DNA of 64,000 bases, from the NCBI RefSeq assembly GCF_029338275.1, contig NZ_CP119789.1, forward strand, positions 1,922,001-1,986,000, in the 5' to 3' direction. Shown in pieces: positions 37,055 through 46,180 of this stretch. A model generated the notes under the pieces. The model ran no database searches, was not told the origin of the DNA, and saw only the letters and a list, made by a program, of their open reading frames with translations. Each line of letters begins with the position of its first letter. Position 1 is the stretch's first letter. The translations under genes were made by a program, and so were the position numbers. The stretch is from Haloarcula ordinaria (GTDB taxonomy: Archaea > Halobacteriota > Halobacteria > Halobacteriales > Haloarculaceae).

Positions 37055-39291
37055 GCGTGGCGGTCGAGTTCCTCCTGTACCCAGTCGTCGCCGTAGAGCC
37101 GCGTCAATCTTTCGACGGCTCGTCCGAGTGCCCGCATGCACTCCCGGCGCGAGACGAACGAGAGGTCGTCGGCGACCGTCGACCAGTCGTCGGCCTGCAG
37201 GACCTTCCGGACGAGCAGGCGCTCCTGGTCGGCCGTCAACGCATCGGCGTCGGCCGGGTCGACGAGGTGCCGGAGCGCGAGCGTCCGGAACGGAGCGGGG
37301 TCGGTGTCGAGTATCGACGCGCCGCCGGGGACGCCGGCCACGAGTCGCCACTCCAGTTCGGACAGCGAGACGTCGGGTGTCGTCTCGACGGCGGCGAGCG
37401 CTTCCCTGACGACGTCCGGGTCGCAGTCGTCCAGCGCGTCGGAAAGCACCGATGCGATGCGGTCACAGAACCACTCGGCGTGTCGCGTCGCCAGTTCCTC
37501 GCCCGCCTCGGACGTCGGTTGCAGCATTATCGCCGAGTACTCACCGCTGGTGTCGTTGCGTGTCGTCGAGAGATGGACGGTGTGATACCCGTTGTCCCGC
37601 CAGAAACGGACCAGTCCGGGCGTCGCGCCGTAGCCGACGCCCAGCCAGTCCATCCCGTCGGCGAACTCCGTGCGGACGTCAGCCAGCAGTTTCGACCCCA
37701 ATCCCCGTTCGCGGACGGCGTCGTGCGTCGCGATGCGCAGCACGCGCTGGCCGACCGGAACCCCCGCCACCTCGTCCCGGAGTTGCGTCGTCAGCACGTC
37801 GGGGACCATGTTCCCCCGGATGCGCCCGCCACCGTACATCGTCTCGCGCGTCTCGGCCGCGAGGCCGCCCTCGCGGGCCAGCAGCGCCACGCTGACGACG
37901 TGGCCATCGTGGGTGAGCGCCCGGACGGTGAGGTTCGGGGCGTCCAGCATCCTGGCGAGGTCCGCCGGCTCCGTCCGGTAGTGGGCCAGCACCAGCAGCC
38001 CGAACACCTCCCGGAGCAGGTGCTCGTCGGCCAGCAGGTCGGCCGTCGAGAGACGCCGGTAGGTCACTGTCGCCGGGGTCGCTCCCTCCACGAGCGGGTC
38101 GGCCGGCGGCCGGGCGTCCAGCAGGAGCGCCCGGAAGGCCCACACCTCGATGGGGTCGGCCTCGGCGTAGCGAATCGGCGTCGTCATGGTCACGTCGGTC
38201 ACCTCGTGGTCGCTCTCTGCCAGTCGGTCGCGGAACCGGACCGAGAACCCGCGACCCGCGCCCTCGTAGCCGTGGACCGTCGTCGTGAACGCGACGGCCG
38301 GCGCGGCGAGCAGCGCTTCGAGGCGACGGACCGGGAGTGCGGCGGCTTCGTCGACGACGACCACGTCGGGGTCGCCGGGCAGCGAGACGGCATCGGCCGG
38401 CCGCTCGAAGCGAATCCGTCCGCCGCCGTCGGCAAGGGTCAGCACTCGCGGCTCCTCGTCGTCGTCCCGGACCACGTCGACCCCAAGTGTCTCGAAGAGC
38501 GCCGCCGCCTGGGCGAACACCTCGCCGGCGCTCCGGTAGGTCGGCGCGGTCACGAGCACGTCGTTGCCCCCGAGTGCCAGGTTCGCCGCCGCGAGACCAG
38601 CCGCGCTCGATTTCCCCCGACCGCGGTCGGCCTCGACGACCACGGCCTGACCGGGCTGTTCGAGTTGCTCGAAGGCGTGGACGGCGGCGACTTGGTCGTC
38701 GGTTCGACATGCCGCGTACGTCTCCGGGCGAAACGCTGCGTCGTCGGGGAGCTCTGGTGGGCCACCGACCAGCCGTGGTGCGGGGTTCGTGAGCCCCGGC
38801 TGCTCGACGCGGTCCGAGTCGACGTCGACCAGCGCGATACCGCGGTGTGCCCGGAGCGTCTCGACGAGTCGCCGACGGAAGGTCCCGGTGACGTCCTCGA
38901 CGGTGAACGGGTGCACCGCGAGTGTCTCGTCGAAGGCGTCGCGTCGGTCCGGCCACGCGTCGAGCGGCGGGGTCAGCAGGACCAGCAGGCCGCCGCCGTC
39001 GACGGCCCCGACGGCGCGCCCGAGTGCGTTCGGTCGCAGTTCCCCGTGGGCGTCCAGCACGACTGCGGTCCGCGTGCGTCCGAGGAGTTCATCCGAGCGA
39101 GCCTGTCGGTGGTGTTCGCAGTCCAGAACTCCCTCGGGGCCGACCACCGTCGTCTCCTCCCGCGGGACCGCCGCCGCGTCCAGCGCGTCGCGCGCTCGCT
39201 GTCGGGTCACGTCGGGGTCGCCCGACAGCACGAGGAGCCGGCGCTCGTTCGACCGGTGTGCCTCGTCGCGCAGCGACCGGGCGATGTCCAT
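37051..39291 (-). CDS. tmcA: tRNA(Met) cytidine acetyltransferase
   Basis: This 746-residue enzyme makes N4-acetylcytidine in RNA, using acetyl-CoA and ATP. Layout: N-terminal DUF1726-like domain, RecD-like helicase with Walker A EADRGRGKSSAAG, Walker B VVVDEAAALP, an arginine-type TTVHGYEGAGRGF, then a GNAT domain with IRGNMVPDVLT and IATHDAVRERGLGSKLL (acetyl-CoA loop), and a C-terminal helical domain. Archaeal homologues also acetylate rRNA and mRNA in hyperthermophiles. The first gene in an overlapping three-gene unit, divergent from the L7Ae gene. Confidence 0.95.
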   Translation of the reverse strand: MDIARSLRDEAHRSNERRLLVLSGDPDVTRQRARDALDAAAVPREETTVVGPEGVLDCEHHRQARSDELLGRTRTAVVLDAHGELRPNALGRAVGAVDGGGLLVLLTPPLDAWPDRRDAFDETLAVHPFTVEDVTGTFRRRLVETLRAHRGIALVDVDSDRVEQPGLTNPAPRLVGGPPELPDDAAFRPETYAACRTDDQVAAVHAFEQLEQPGQAVVVEADRGRGKSSAAGLAAANLALGGNDVLVTAPTYRSAGEVFAQAAALFETLGVDVVRDDDEEPRVLTLADGGGRIRFERPADAVSLPGDPDVVVVDEAAALPVRRLEALLAAPAVAFTTTVHGYEGAGRGFSVRFRDRLAESDHEVTDVTMTTPIRYAEADPIEVWAFRALLLDARPPADPLVEGATPATVTYRRLSTADLLADEHLLREVFGLLVLAHYRTEPADLARMLDAPNLTVRALTHDGHVVSVALLAREGGLAAETRETMYGGGRIRGNMVPDVLTTQLRDEVAGVPVGQRVLRIATHDAVRERGLGSKLLADVRTEFADGMDWLGVGYGATPGLVRFWRDNGYHTVHLSTTRNDTSGEYSAIMLQPTSEAGEELATRHAEWFCDRIASVLSDALDDCDPDVVREALAAVETTPDVSLSELEWRLVAGVPGGASILDTDPAPFRTLALRHLVDPADADALTADQERLLVRKVLQADDWSTVADDLSFVSRRECMRALGRAVERLTRLYGDDWVQEELDRHA

Positions 39292-39402
39292 AGCGGTGGT
39301 GGCAGGCCCGGCGGTATGTCGTTGACGGTCGGGTCACCCGGTTTCGGGTCACCGGTCAGCGACCGTGTGCCGGGCTGGCACGGGATTTCGCCTTCGAAAG
39401 CG

Positions 39403-39558
39403 CTTTTAGGGCTGGTAGCACAGAAACGGGTACAGCCTGCGCCGGGTTGATGATGCTCCCAGCCTTCTCAGGAAACCGCGCACCAGCGTGGTGCGCCGCG
39501 GAATCGGCCGCGTCACGGCGGGGGAGCGTGAGCCCGCGTGCAGGAGGTGAACATACAA
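39403..39558 (+). promoter_or_regulatory. Promoter and structured leader of the L7Ae operon
   Basis: CTTTTAG (39403-39409) is the best TATA candidate; initiation near 39430 gives a leader of about 130 bases. It holds the sequence TGATGA (39448-39453), then three stems: GCGCACCA-GCG-TGGTGCGC (39478-39496, 8 bp), CGCGG/CCGCG (39497-39501 with 39508-39512), and GCGGG/CCCGC (39518-39522 with 39533-39537) whose loop has a GGA...GAG arrangement like tandem G-A pairs. A perfect Shine-Dalgarno AGGAGGTGA (39542-39550) follows, 8 bases before the ATG. Confidence 0.5.
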
Positions 39559-39921
39559 ATGCCAGTGTACGTAGATTTCGACGTTCCGGCCGACCTCGAG
39601 GACGACGCCCTCGAGGCGCTGGAAGTCGCACGAGATACAGGAAGCGTAAAGAAGGGAACCAACGAGACGACCAAGTCCATCGAGCGTGGCTCCGCGGCGC
39701 TCGTCCTCGTCGCCGAGGACGTCCAGCCCGAGGAGATCGTCATGCACATCCCCGAGCTCGCCGACGAGAAGGGCGTCCCCTTCATCTTCGTCGAGCAGCA
39801 GGACGACCTCGGACACGCCGCCGGCCTCGAGGTCGGCTCGGCCGCGGCCGCCATCGTCGACGCCGGCGAGGCGGAGGCCGACGTCGAGGACATCGCCGGT
39901 AAGGTCGAGGAGCTCCGCTGA
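39559..39921 (+). CDS. rpl7ae: 50S ribosomal protein L7Ae / kink-turn-binding protein
   Basis: This 120-residue L7Ae binds kink-turns in 23S rRNA, box C/D and H/ACA guide RNAs and RNase P. Signatures: [40 protein letters not shown], and [20 protein letters not shown]. The conserved residues that grip the kink-turn (NET and the EDV region) are intact. Starts ATG 39559 with a strong ribosome site. It heads rpl7ae-rps28e-rpl24e-ndk. Confidence 0.97.
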   Translation: MPVYVDFDVPADLEDDALEALEVARDTGSVKKGTNETTKSIERGSAALVLVAEDVQPEEIVMHIPELADEKGVPFIFVEQQDDLGHAAGLEVGSAAAAIVDAGEAEADVEDIAGKVEELR

Positions 39922-39932
39922 GGTGACCACGG

Positions 39933-40160
39933 ATGAGCGCTGAGGAATCCGAAGGCAGCGGCGCCACGCCCGCAGAGGTCATCGAAGTCGTGGGCCGGAC
40001 GGGGATGCACGGCGAGGCCATGCAGGTCAAGTGCCGCATCCGCGAGGGCGAGAACCAGGGTCGTATCATCACCCGGAACGTGCTCGGCCCGGTCCGCGAA
40101 GGCGACGTCCTCCAGCTGCGCGAAACGGCCCGCGAGGCCGACTCCATCGGAGGTCAGTAA
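39933..40160 (+). CDS. rps28e: 30S ribosomal protein S28e
   Basis: This 75-residue OB-fold protein has [20 protein letters not shown] then [20 protein letters not shown] and [16 protein letters not shown], matching archaeal S28e. It follows L7Ae with an 11-base gap containing GAGGTGA. Confidence 0.97.
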   Translation: MSAEESEGSGATPAEVIEVVGRTGMHGEAMQVKCRIREGENQGRIITRNVLGPVREGDVLQLRETAREADSIGGQ

Positions 40161-40163
40161 CCG

Positions 40164-40574
40164 ATGCCCCGAACACGAGACTGCGACTACTGCGGTGCGG
40201 ACATCGAGCCCGGCACGGGCACGATGTTCGTCAGCAACGACGGTTCGACCACGCACTTCTGTTCCTCGAAGTGCGAGAACAACGCCGACCTCGGCCGCGA
40301 GCCGCGCACGCTCGAATGGACCGAGTCCGGTCGCGGCCCCGAGACCGAGGCTGTCGAGGAAGTCGAGGCTGAAGACGAAGAAGAAGATGAAGACGAGACC
40401 GCTGCGGTCGACGTAGACGAGGAGGAGACGGAAGCGGAATCCGACGTTGAAGACGCAGCGGACGACGATGCCGCCGACGACGAGGGTGACGCCGCACCCG
40501 ACCTCGAGGCCGCCGAAGAAGACCTCGACGAGGAAGACGAAGACGACGGGGAAGCCGAGGAGGCCGAGGCCTGA
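40164..40574 (+). CDS. rpl24e: 50S ribosomal protein L24e with a long acidic tail
   Basis: This 136-residue protein has a zinc-ribbon L24e core in the first 60 residues ([20 protein letters not shown], then [18 protein letters not shown]) with CxxC and CxxxC metal ligands. The remaining 70 residues are a run of Glu/Asp/Ala, absent in most non-halophilic L24e. Ends on the ndk ATG (TGATG). Confidence 0.95.
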   Translation: MPRTRDCDYCGADIEPGTGTMFVSNDGSTTHFCSSKCENNADLGREPRTLEWTESGRGPETEAVEEVEAEDEEEDEDETAAVDVDEEETEAESDVEDAADDDAADDEGDAAPDLEAAEEDLDEEDEDDGEAEEAEA

Positions 40575-41038
40575 TGGCAGACACCGAGCGCACCTTCGTG
40601 ATGGTCAAGCCCGACGGCGTCCAGCGCGGCCTCATCGGGGACGTCGTCTCCCGGTTCGAGGACCGCGGCCTGAAGCTGGTCGGTGGGAAGTTCATGCAGA
40701 TCGACCAGGAGCTGGCCGAGGACCACTACGGCGAGCACGAGGACAAGCCGTTCTTCGACGACCTGGTCGACTTCATCACCTCGGGTCCGGTCTTCGCGAT
40801 GGTCCTGGAGGGCCAGGACGCGGTCAGTCAGGTCCGCACTATGATGGGCGAGACCGACCCCGCCGAGTCCGCCCCCGGCACCATCCGCGGTGACTACGGG
40901 CTGGACCTCGGTCGGAACGTCATCCACGGCTCCGACGACGAGGACCCCGGTGCGAACGAGCGCGAGATTTCGCTGTTCTTCGACGACGACGAGCTCGTCG
41001 ACTGGGACCAGATCGACGAGACCTGGCTCTACGAGTAA
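40574..41038 (+). CDS. ndk: Nucleoside diphosphate kinase
   Basis: This 154-residue enzyme balances NTP pools by ping-pong phosphate transfer. Opening [19 protein letters not shown], then [19 protein letters not shown] with the phosphorylated catalytic His, and [17 protein letters not shown] at the end. Overlaps the L24e stop by one base; the last gene of the L7Ae operon as in many archaea. Confidence 0.97.
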   Translation: MADTERTFVMVKPDGVQRGLIGDVVSRFEDRGLKLVGGKFMQIDQELAEDHYGEHEDKPFFDDLVDFITSGPVFAMVLEGQDAVSQVRTMMGETDPAESAPGTIRGDYGLDLGRNVIHGSDDEDPGANEREISLFFDDDELVDWDQIDETWLYE

Positions 41039-41100
41039 GCCGTCTCGTCACGTTTTCGCCGAGCGCAACCACCTTGAGGCTCCCGTCCGTACCGACGGGT

Positions 41101-41340
41101 ATGAGCCGGACACTCTACCAGCTCGACGGCTGTCCGTACTGCGAGAAAGTCGCCGACCGACTGGACGAACTCGACGTCGACTACGAGACCGAGTGGGTCG
41201 AGGGGCTCCACTCCAAGCGCGACGAAGTGAAACGCGTCTCCGGCCAGCGCGCCGTGCCCGTCCTCGTCGACGAGGCCCACGGCGTCACGATGGCCGAGTC
41301 GGAGCGCATCCTCGAGTTCGCCGAACAGACCTACGCCTGA
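41101..41340 (+). CDS. Glutaredoxin-like protein
   Basis: This 79-residue thioredoxin-fold protein has the CPYC redox motif (LYQLDGCPYCEKVADRLDEL), cis-Pro region QRAVPVLVDEAHG and a final helix SERILEFAEQTYA, matching the minimal glutaredoxin/GST N-terminal domain. It starts MSRTLYQ; upstream codons in frame match nothing. Haloarchaea use gamma-glutamylcysteine, so it may act with that thiol. Ends overlapping the convergent membrane gene by ten bases. Confidence 0.9.
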   Translation: MSRTLYQLDGCPYCEKVADRLDELDVDYETEWVEGLHSKRDEVKRVSGQRAVPVLVDEAHGVTMAESERILEFAEQTYA

Positions 41341-42056
41341 TCCTCGTCCGCCGACACCGCCGCGCTGGACTCCCCCTCCACTGCCGTGGCCGGCGGTTCG
41401 GCAGTCGACGCCTTGCGGTAGTACAGCGCTGCGCCGATAGTGACGAAGACCATCGGGAACAGGAAGAACGTCACGAGCGCCACCCACAGCCATGGGCCCT
41501 GTGACGCGGCGCCGATTGTCTCCTCCTGGACAACGAGCGGCCACCGCTGGACGAACAGCAGTGCGCCGCCGACACCACACAGGAGGTAGCCCATGGTGAA
41601 CCCCGTCCCGACGAGCGCACTCTCCTCGAGGAGGCTCTCGGCGGGGTTCCCCGGGCGATAGGCCTCGAAGACCCCGCCGGCGACGACCAGCGCGACCATG
41701 GGAATCAGGAAGAACACCACCGGCGGGACGCTGGCGTCGGTCGCGATGTACAGGTCGTTGGCCAGCGGTGACCCGCCGATCTGGACCGTCGCACGGGTTA
41801 TCGTCGGGACGTGGTGGGCGTTGAACAGGATATGTGCGTACTGAACGAGAACGTCCACCGTCGAGTTGATGGGTGCGGCATTCCGGTCGACGGACGACGG
41901 CCCGACGACGAAGAGCGCCGCGACGAGGAGGTACTCGACGACGAAGACGGCGACGGCGGCCAGCGCGGCCTGGAGCCACGGGAAGGTCCTGACCGAGGGT
42001 GCGAGGAAGTGGTCGTCGGTCGATGCGTCGGCTGACTCGGCGTGGTCGGGGGTCAC
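41331..42056 (-). CDS. Haloarchaeal four-helix membrane protein of unknown function
   Basis: This 241-residue protein has predicted membrane helices at about 28-52 (WLQAALAAVAVFVVEYLLVA), 118-138 (VVFFLIPMVALVVAGGVFEA), 152-175 and 190-215, with a soluble N-terminus and a charged C-terminal tail. The segment after the first helix (DRNAAPINSTVDVLVQYAHI) resembles a loop facing outside. GTG start. No transporter or enzyme motif; I do not recognise the family beyond halophiles. Confidence 0.78.
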   Translation of the reverse strand: MTPDHAESADASTDDHFLAPSVRTFPWLQAALAAVAVFVVEYLLVAALFVVGPSSVDRNAAPINSTVDVLVQYAHILFNAHHVPTITRATVQIGGSPLANDLYIATDASVPPVVFFLIPMVALVVAGGVFEAYRPGNPAESLLEESALVGTGFTMGYLLCGVGGALLFVQRWPLVVQEETIGAASQGPWLWVALVTFFLFPMVFVTIGAALYYRKASTAEPPATAVEGESSAAVSADEDQA

Positions 42057-42144
42057 AGCGCTACTCTATCCCTGTGACCGTCACACACCATCGAAAGTAT
42101 TGCGGTGGACTCGACCGCGTCGTGTCGACTGGTGCGGCGCTCCG

Positions 42145-42555
42145 TCAGTTCTCCTCGGCTTCGAACTCCAGTGCGGCCCCGTTGATGCAGTACCGTTTGC
42201 CCGTCGGGTCGGGTCCGTCGTCGAAGACGTGGCCCAGGTGTCCCTCACAGGTCGCACAGACGACCTCGGTGCGGCGCATCCCGTGGCTGTTGTCGACGCG
42301 TGTCTCGACGGTGCCCTCCTGCAGGACGTCCCAGAAGCTCGGCCAGCCGGTGCCCGACTCGAACTTCTCGTCGCTGTCGAACAGCTCGGCGCCACAGCCA
42401 GCACAGGTGAACACGCCGTCGTCCTTGACGTCGAGCAGTTCGCTGCTGAACCGCGGTTCGGTCCCCGCCTCGCGGAGAATGCTGTACTCCTCGTCTGTCA
42501 GCAGTTCGCGCCACTCCGCATCGGTCTCCGGAAGGTCGTGCTCGGATTCACTCAT
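42145..42555 (-). CDS. msrB: Peptide methionine (R)-S-oxide reductase
   Basis: This 136-residue enzyme repairs Met-R-sulfoxide. Zinc site CAGCG and CATCEGHLGHVFDDGP, core GTGWPSFWDVL, and catalytic Cys in GKRYCINGAALEF; all present. The first 40 residues are a typical haloarchaeal helical lead. Downstream in the same direction as the ABC operon but separated by about 90 bases, with its own start. Confidence 0.95.
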   Translation of the reverse strand: MSESEHDLPETDAEWRELLTDEEYSILREAGTEPRFSSELLDVKDDGVFTCAGCGAELFDSDEKFESGTGWPSFWDVLQEGTVETRVDNSHGMRRTEVVCATCEGHLGHVFDDGPDPTGKRYCINGAALEFEAEEN

Positions 42556-42643
42556 ACACGTTCATACGGGCTGGACGGACATAAGCGCCCGCTGCCAGAG
42601 CCCCCGTCGCCAGCTCTGTCGACACAGCGCAACCTGCGCTACG

Positions 42644-43960
42644 TCATCTCTCCGGGACGGACCTATCGGGCTGTGGTTGGCCAGACGCCTCGGCGCCGAC
42701 CAGGTGACAGGACGCGCTGTGGGCCTCGTCGACCGACGTCTCCTCGGGCGGCTCGCGTGCACACACTGTCGGGAACGACTCGACGAGGCGGTCGTGGGCG
42801 CGCTCGCTGTTGCCAGCGAGCACGTTGTCGAGTGCGTCGCTGAGTGTCGCCTCGGCCTCTGGGTCCGCCACGGTCTCCGGGATTTCGAACTCCTCTCGGA
42901 CGGCGTCGCGGACCTGGCCGTCGGTCACCGCCTCGACCGGGACGTCCGCCGAGGCCGCGACGAACTCCCGGACGGTCTCGGGGTCGACGCCCTCGCTCCC
43001 GAGGCGCTGCCGGAAGTCGAGGATGGCCCGCCACGCTCGCTGGTCGATGTCGTAGCCGTCAGGCGGGATGACCTTCGGACAGCGCGTGTGGAACCGACAG
43101 CCGCTCGGGGGCGCGCTCGCGGAGGGGACGTCGCCCGAGAGCCTGACCCGGTTGCCCCGCTTTCGCGGGTCGATCGTCGGAATCGAGGAGACGAGCACCT
43201 CCGTGTAGGGGTGTCGCGGCGACGTGAACAGCTGCTCGGTGGGCGCGTGCTCGACGATTTCGCCCAGGTACATCACGGCCGTCCGGTCGCATACCTCCCG
43301 GACGACGCCCATGTCGTGGCTGATGAGCAACAGCCCGAGGCCGAACTCGGCCTGGATGTCCTCGATGAGCGTCAGAATCTCTGATTTGACCGAGACGTCC
43401 AGCGCGCTGGTCGGTTCGTCGGCGACCAGCACGTCCGGGTTGAGCACGAGCGCCCGGGCCAGCGCGATGCGTTGCTTCTGGCCGCCGGAGAACTCGTGGG
43501 GGTACCGGTCGATATCCTCGGCCGACAGGCCGACCCGCTCTAAGAGGTCCTGAGCGACCTCCCGGCGGAGTTCTCGGTCGGCGACGCCGTGGATGACCAG
43601 CGGCTCCGCGATGGACTCCCCGATGGACATCCGCGGGTCGAAACTGGCGCTCGGGTCCTGGAATATCATCTGGACGTTCCGGCGGTAGGCCTTCAGGTCG
43701 CTGCCGGTCACGTCGGTGACGTCCTCCCCCTGGAACCGAATCGTTCCGTCGGTGGGGTCCTCCAGCCTGAGCATCGTCCGGGCCGCCGTCGACTTCCCAC
43801 AGCCCGATTCGCCGACGAGGCCGACCGTCTCGCCGCGCTCGACGGTCAGGTCGATACCGTCGACGGCACGGACCGCGCCCACCTGCCGTCTGAGGATGCC
43901 CTCCGTTATCGGGAAGTGTTTCGTCAGGTTCGCCACCTCGAACAGCGGCGGGTCACTCAT
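42644..43960 (-). CDS. Peptide/nickel-type ABC transporter ATP-binding protein (DppF-like) with long C-terminal insertion
   Basis: This 438-residue ATPase starts [20 protein letters not shown] (chosen because a longer frame is unlike the family). Walker [20 protein letters not shown]-loop [18 protein letters not shown], signature [16 protein letters not shown] and Walker [13 protein letters not shown] all intact. The C-terminal Oligo_HPY-type domain has [14 protein letters not shown], but about 100 acidic helical residues are inserted before its other cysteines ([20 protein letters not shown]). Overlaps the next ATPase by eight bases. Confidence 0.93.
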   Translation of the reverse strand: MSDPPLFEVANLTKHFPITEGILRRQVGAVRAVDGIDLTVERGETVGLVGESGCGKSTAARTMLRLEDPTDGTIRFQGEDVTDVTGSDLKAYRRNVQMIFQDPSASFDPRMSIGESIAEPLVIHGVADRELRREVAQDLLERVGLSAEDIDRYPHEFSGGQKQRIALARALVLNPDVLVADEPTSALDVSVKSEILTLIEDIQAEFGLGLLLISHDMGVVREVCDRTAVMYLGEIVEHAPTEQLFTSPRHPYTEVLVSSIPTIDPRKRGNRVRLSGDVPSASAPPSGCRFHTRCPKVIPPDGYDIDQRAWRAILDFRQRLGSEGVDPETVREFVAASADVPVEAVTDGQVRDAVREEFEIPETVADPEAEATLSDALDNVLAGNSERAHDRLVESFPTVCAREPPEETSVDEAHSASCHLVGAEASGQPQPDRSVPER

Positions 43961-45008
43961 CGGTCTCACCTCCCTCGAGCCCGTTCCGAAGTACCTCGGG
44001 GTCGCCGTCAGGCCCGTAGTACACGCAGGATGCGTCCTGGCCGTTGCCCAGGTCGTACAGCGGCGGCTGGGACCCGCGACGGCACTCCTCGCGAGCGAAG
44101 TCACACCGGCTGGCGAACCGACAGCCGGCAGGTGGGTCCCGCAGGTCCGGCAACGTCCCCTCGATAGTCCGGAGGTCGCGACCCCGACCGGGGAGACAGT
44201 CGAACATCGCCATGGTGTAGGGGTGGGCGGGTGCGTCGAAGACGTCGTAGACGCCCCCGCGTTCCATCACCCTGCCGGCGTACATCACGACCACGCGGTC
44301 TGCGAGTTCGGCGACCACCCCCAGGTCGTGGGTTATCAGCAGGATGGACATCCCGAACTCGTCCTGAATCTCCTCCAAGAGGTCGAGCAGCTGCGCCTGG
44401 ATGGTCACGTCCAGCGCGGTGGTGGGCTCGTCGGCGACGAGCAGGTCAGGGTTCGACGCGAGGGCCATCGCGACCACTACCCGCTGGCGCATCCCGCCGG
44501 AGAACTCGTGTGGGTACTCGTCGTACCGGCTCGTCGCGTCGGGGATGCCGACCCGGTCTAAGAGCGTTATCGCCCGCTCCCTGGCCGCGCGTTTGCCCAC
44601 GTCCTCGTGGGTCTGTATCGCCTCACGTATCTGCCAACCGACGGTGAAACAGTGGTTGAGCGCGTCCTGTGGGTTCTGGAAGACGTGGGCGATGCGGTCG
44701 CCGCGGATGGTCCGGAGTTGGCGCTCGGAGAGGTCGAGCAAGTTCCGGCCGTCGAGGTCGACCGTGCCGTCGAGGATACGGCCCGGTGGCATCGGAATCA
44801 ACTTCGTTATCGTCTCCGCGGTGACCGTCTTCCCGCTCCCGCTCTCGCCGACGATACAGACCGTCTCGCCGTGGCCGACGTCGAAGGAGACGTCGTCGAC
44901 GGCCCGCAGCGGCCCCTGTTCGGTCTCGAACTCGACGGTGAGGCCCTGGACCGACAGGAGCGGGCCCTCGGTCTCCGGGGTGGCCGCCCGCTGCTGCTGC
45001 CCACTCAT
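43953..45008 (-). CDS. Peptide/nickel-type ABC transporter ATP-binding protein (DppD-like)
   Basis: This 351-residue ATPase has [20 protein letters not shown] (Walker A), [40 protein letters not shown] (signature), [20 protein letters not shown] (Walker B) and the FeS-like tail [19 protein letters not shown] plus C in SCVYYGP. Standard length. Lies between the permease pair and the second ATPase with short overlaps. Confidence 0.94.
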   Translation of the reverse strand: MSGQQQRAATPETEGPLLSVQGLTVEFETEQGPLRAVDDVSFDVGHGETVCIVGESGSGKTVTAETITKLIPMPPGRILDGTVDLDGRNLLDLSERQLRTIRGDRIAHVFQNPQDALNHCFTVGWQIREAIQTHEDVGKRAARERAITLLDRVGIPDATSRYDEYPHEFSGGMRQRVVVAMALASNPDLLVADEPTTALDVTIQAQLLDLLEEIQDEFGMSILLITHDLGVVAELADRVVVMYAGRVMERGGVYDVFDAPAHPYTMAMFDCLPGRGRDLRTIEGTLPDLRDPPAGCRFASRCDFAREECRRGSQPPLYDLGNGQDASCVYYGPDGDPEVLRNGLEGGETDE

Positions 45009-46180
45009 CGGTCACCCTCCGAGCGCGGGTCGAGTGCGTCGCGGAACGCGTCCCCGACGAAGTTGAACGCCAGGATGGTCAGAAAGAGGAAGACGCCGGG
45101 GATGGTCGACACCCACCAGGCCGTCCGGAGGTCCGACCGGCCGGCGGCGATGGTCTGCCCCCAGGACGGAATCGTCGGGTCGCCCAGCGAGAGGAAGGCC
45201 AGGCCGGCCTCGAAGAGGATGAGGCCGGGAATCAGCAGCGTCAGGTTCGTGATGACCGTCCCCGAGACGTTCGGGAGGATGTGCCGGCGGATGACGTGCT
45301 TGGTGTCCGCGCCGGCCGCGCGGGCGACGGCGACGTACTCGTCCTCCGAACGCTGGAGCGCCGCGCTCCGGACCAGGCGGGCGGTTCCACCCCAGCTGAA
45401 CAGACCGAAGACGAGGATGAACATCAGCAGGCTCCCACCGAAGAGGAAGATGAGAAGCAGGTACAGCAGGAAGGAGGGGAAGACCTGCTGGATGTCGACG
45501 TAGCGCATCAGCACCTCGTCGACGAGGCCGCCGACGTAGGCGGCCACGGTGCCCACCGTCGCACCGATGCTGATGATGAGGAACGAGGTGATGAGGCCGA
45601 TGCGTATCGAGACGCGCATCCCGAGGACGACGAGTGCGAGGATGTCCTTCCCGTCGCCGGTCGTCCCCAACGGGAACTGCCAGCTGCCCGTACACCGACC
45701 GCCGATGGTCTCGCCGATACACGTCAGCGGGACGGAACTGTCGACGGCGACGCCCATCGGCGGCTGGAAGCTCTGTGTCAGTTCGACGGTCGGCCTGGTG
45801 ACGAGGAGCGGCCCGACGAGACCCAGCACGACGACGACGCCGAGGTAGCCGAGACTGATGACCGCCGCCCGGTTCTTCCGGAACTGTCGCCAGTAGTGGG
45901 CGGTCATTCGCCGGTGGGTCGCCAGCGGGACGACGAAGTAGAAGCCAAAGAGCGCGAGCGAGAGCAGGAACAGCCAGTCCAGCTGGGTGAGGTCCCACCC
46001 CTCCCGGAGGAGCAGGTTCGGCGAGAACAGCGGCGTCTCGCGGGTGTAGTCGTACGCGAACGCGAGCCCGAGGGCCGCGAGTGTCGCCAGAAAGCCCGCC
46101 GTCTGTCGGCTCAGCACGACGCCCCGGTCGGCCTCCCAGTCGATGTCCTCGAACCGCCGGCGGGGTGTGTCGGAACTCAT
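45005..46180 (-). CDS. Peptide/nickel-type ABC transporter permease (DppC-like)
   Basis: This 391-residue permease has six to seven membrane helices: an N-terminal extension with two helices (TAGFLATLAALGLAFAYDYT, LDWLFLLSLALFGFYFVVPL), then the NikC/DppC core with GTTGDGKDILALVVLGMRVS, and the EAA loop SEDEYVAVARAAGADTKHVI. The ATG chosen overlaps the upstream permease stop (TGATG); a GTG three bases earlier is the alternative. Pairs with the DppB-like permease. Confidence 0.93.
   Translation of the reverse strand: MSSDTPRRRFEDIDWEADRGVVLSRQTAGFLATLAALGLAFAYDYTRETPLFSPNLLLREGWDLTQLDWLFLLSLALFGFYFVVPLATHRRMTAHYWRQFRKNRAAVISLGYLGVVVVLGLVGPLLVTRPTVELTQSFQPPMGVAVDSSVPLTCIGETIGGRCTGSWQFPLGTTGDGKDILALVVLGMRVSIRIGLITSFLIISIGATVGTVAAYVGGLVDEVLMRYVDIQQVFPSFLLYLLLIFLFGGSLLMFILVFGLFSWGGTARLVRSAALQRSEDEYVAVARAAGADTKHVIRRHILPNVSGTVITNLTLLIPGLILFEAGLAFLSLGDPTIPSWGQTIAAGRSDLRTAWWVSTIPGVFLFLTILAFNFVGDAFRDALDPRSEGDR

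Noticed and set aside
39448..39470. Box C/D guide RNA in the L7Ae leader
   Set aside because: TGATGA box C is present but no CTGA box D with matching terminal stem.
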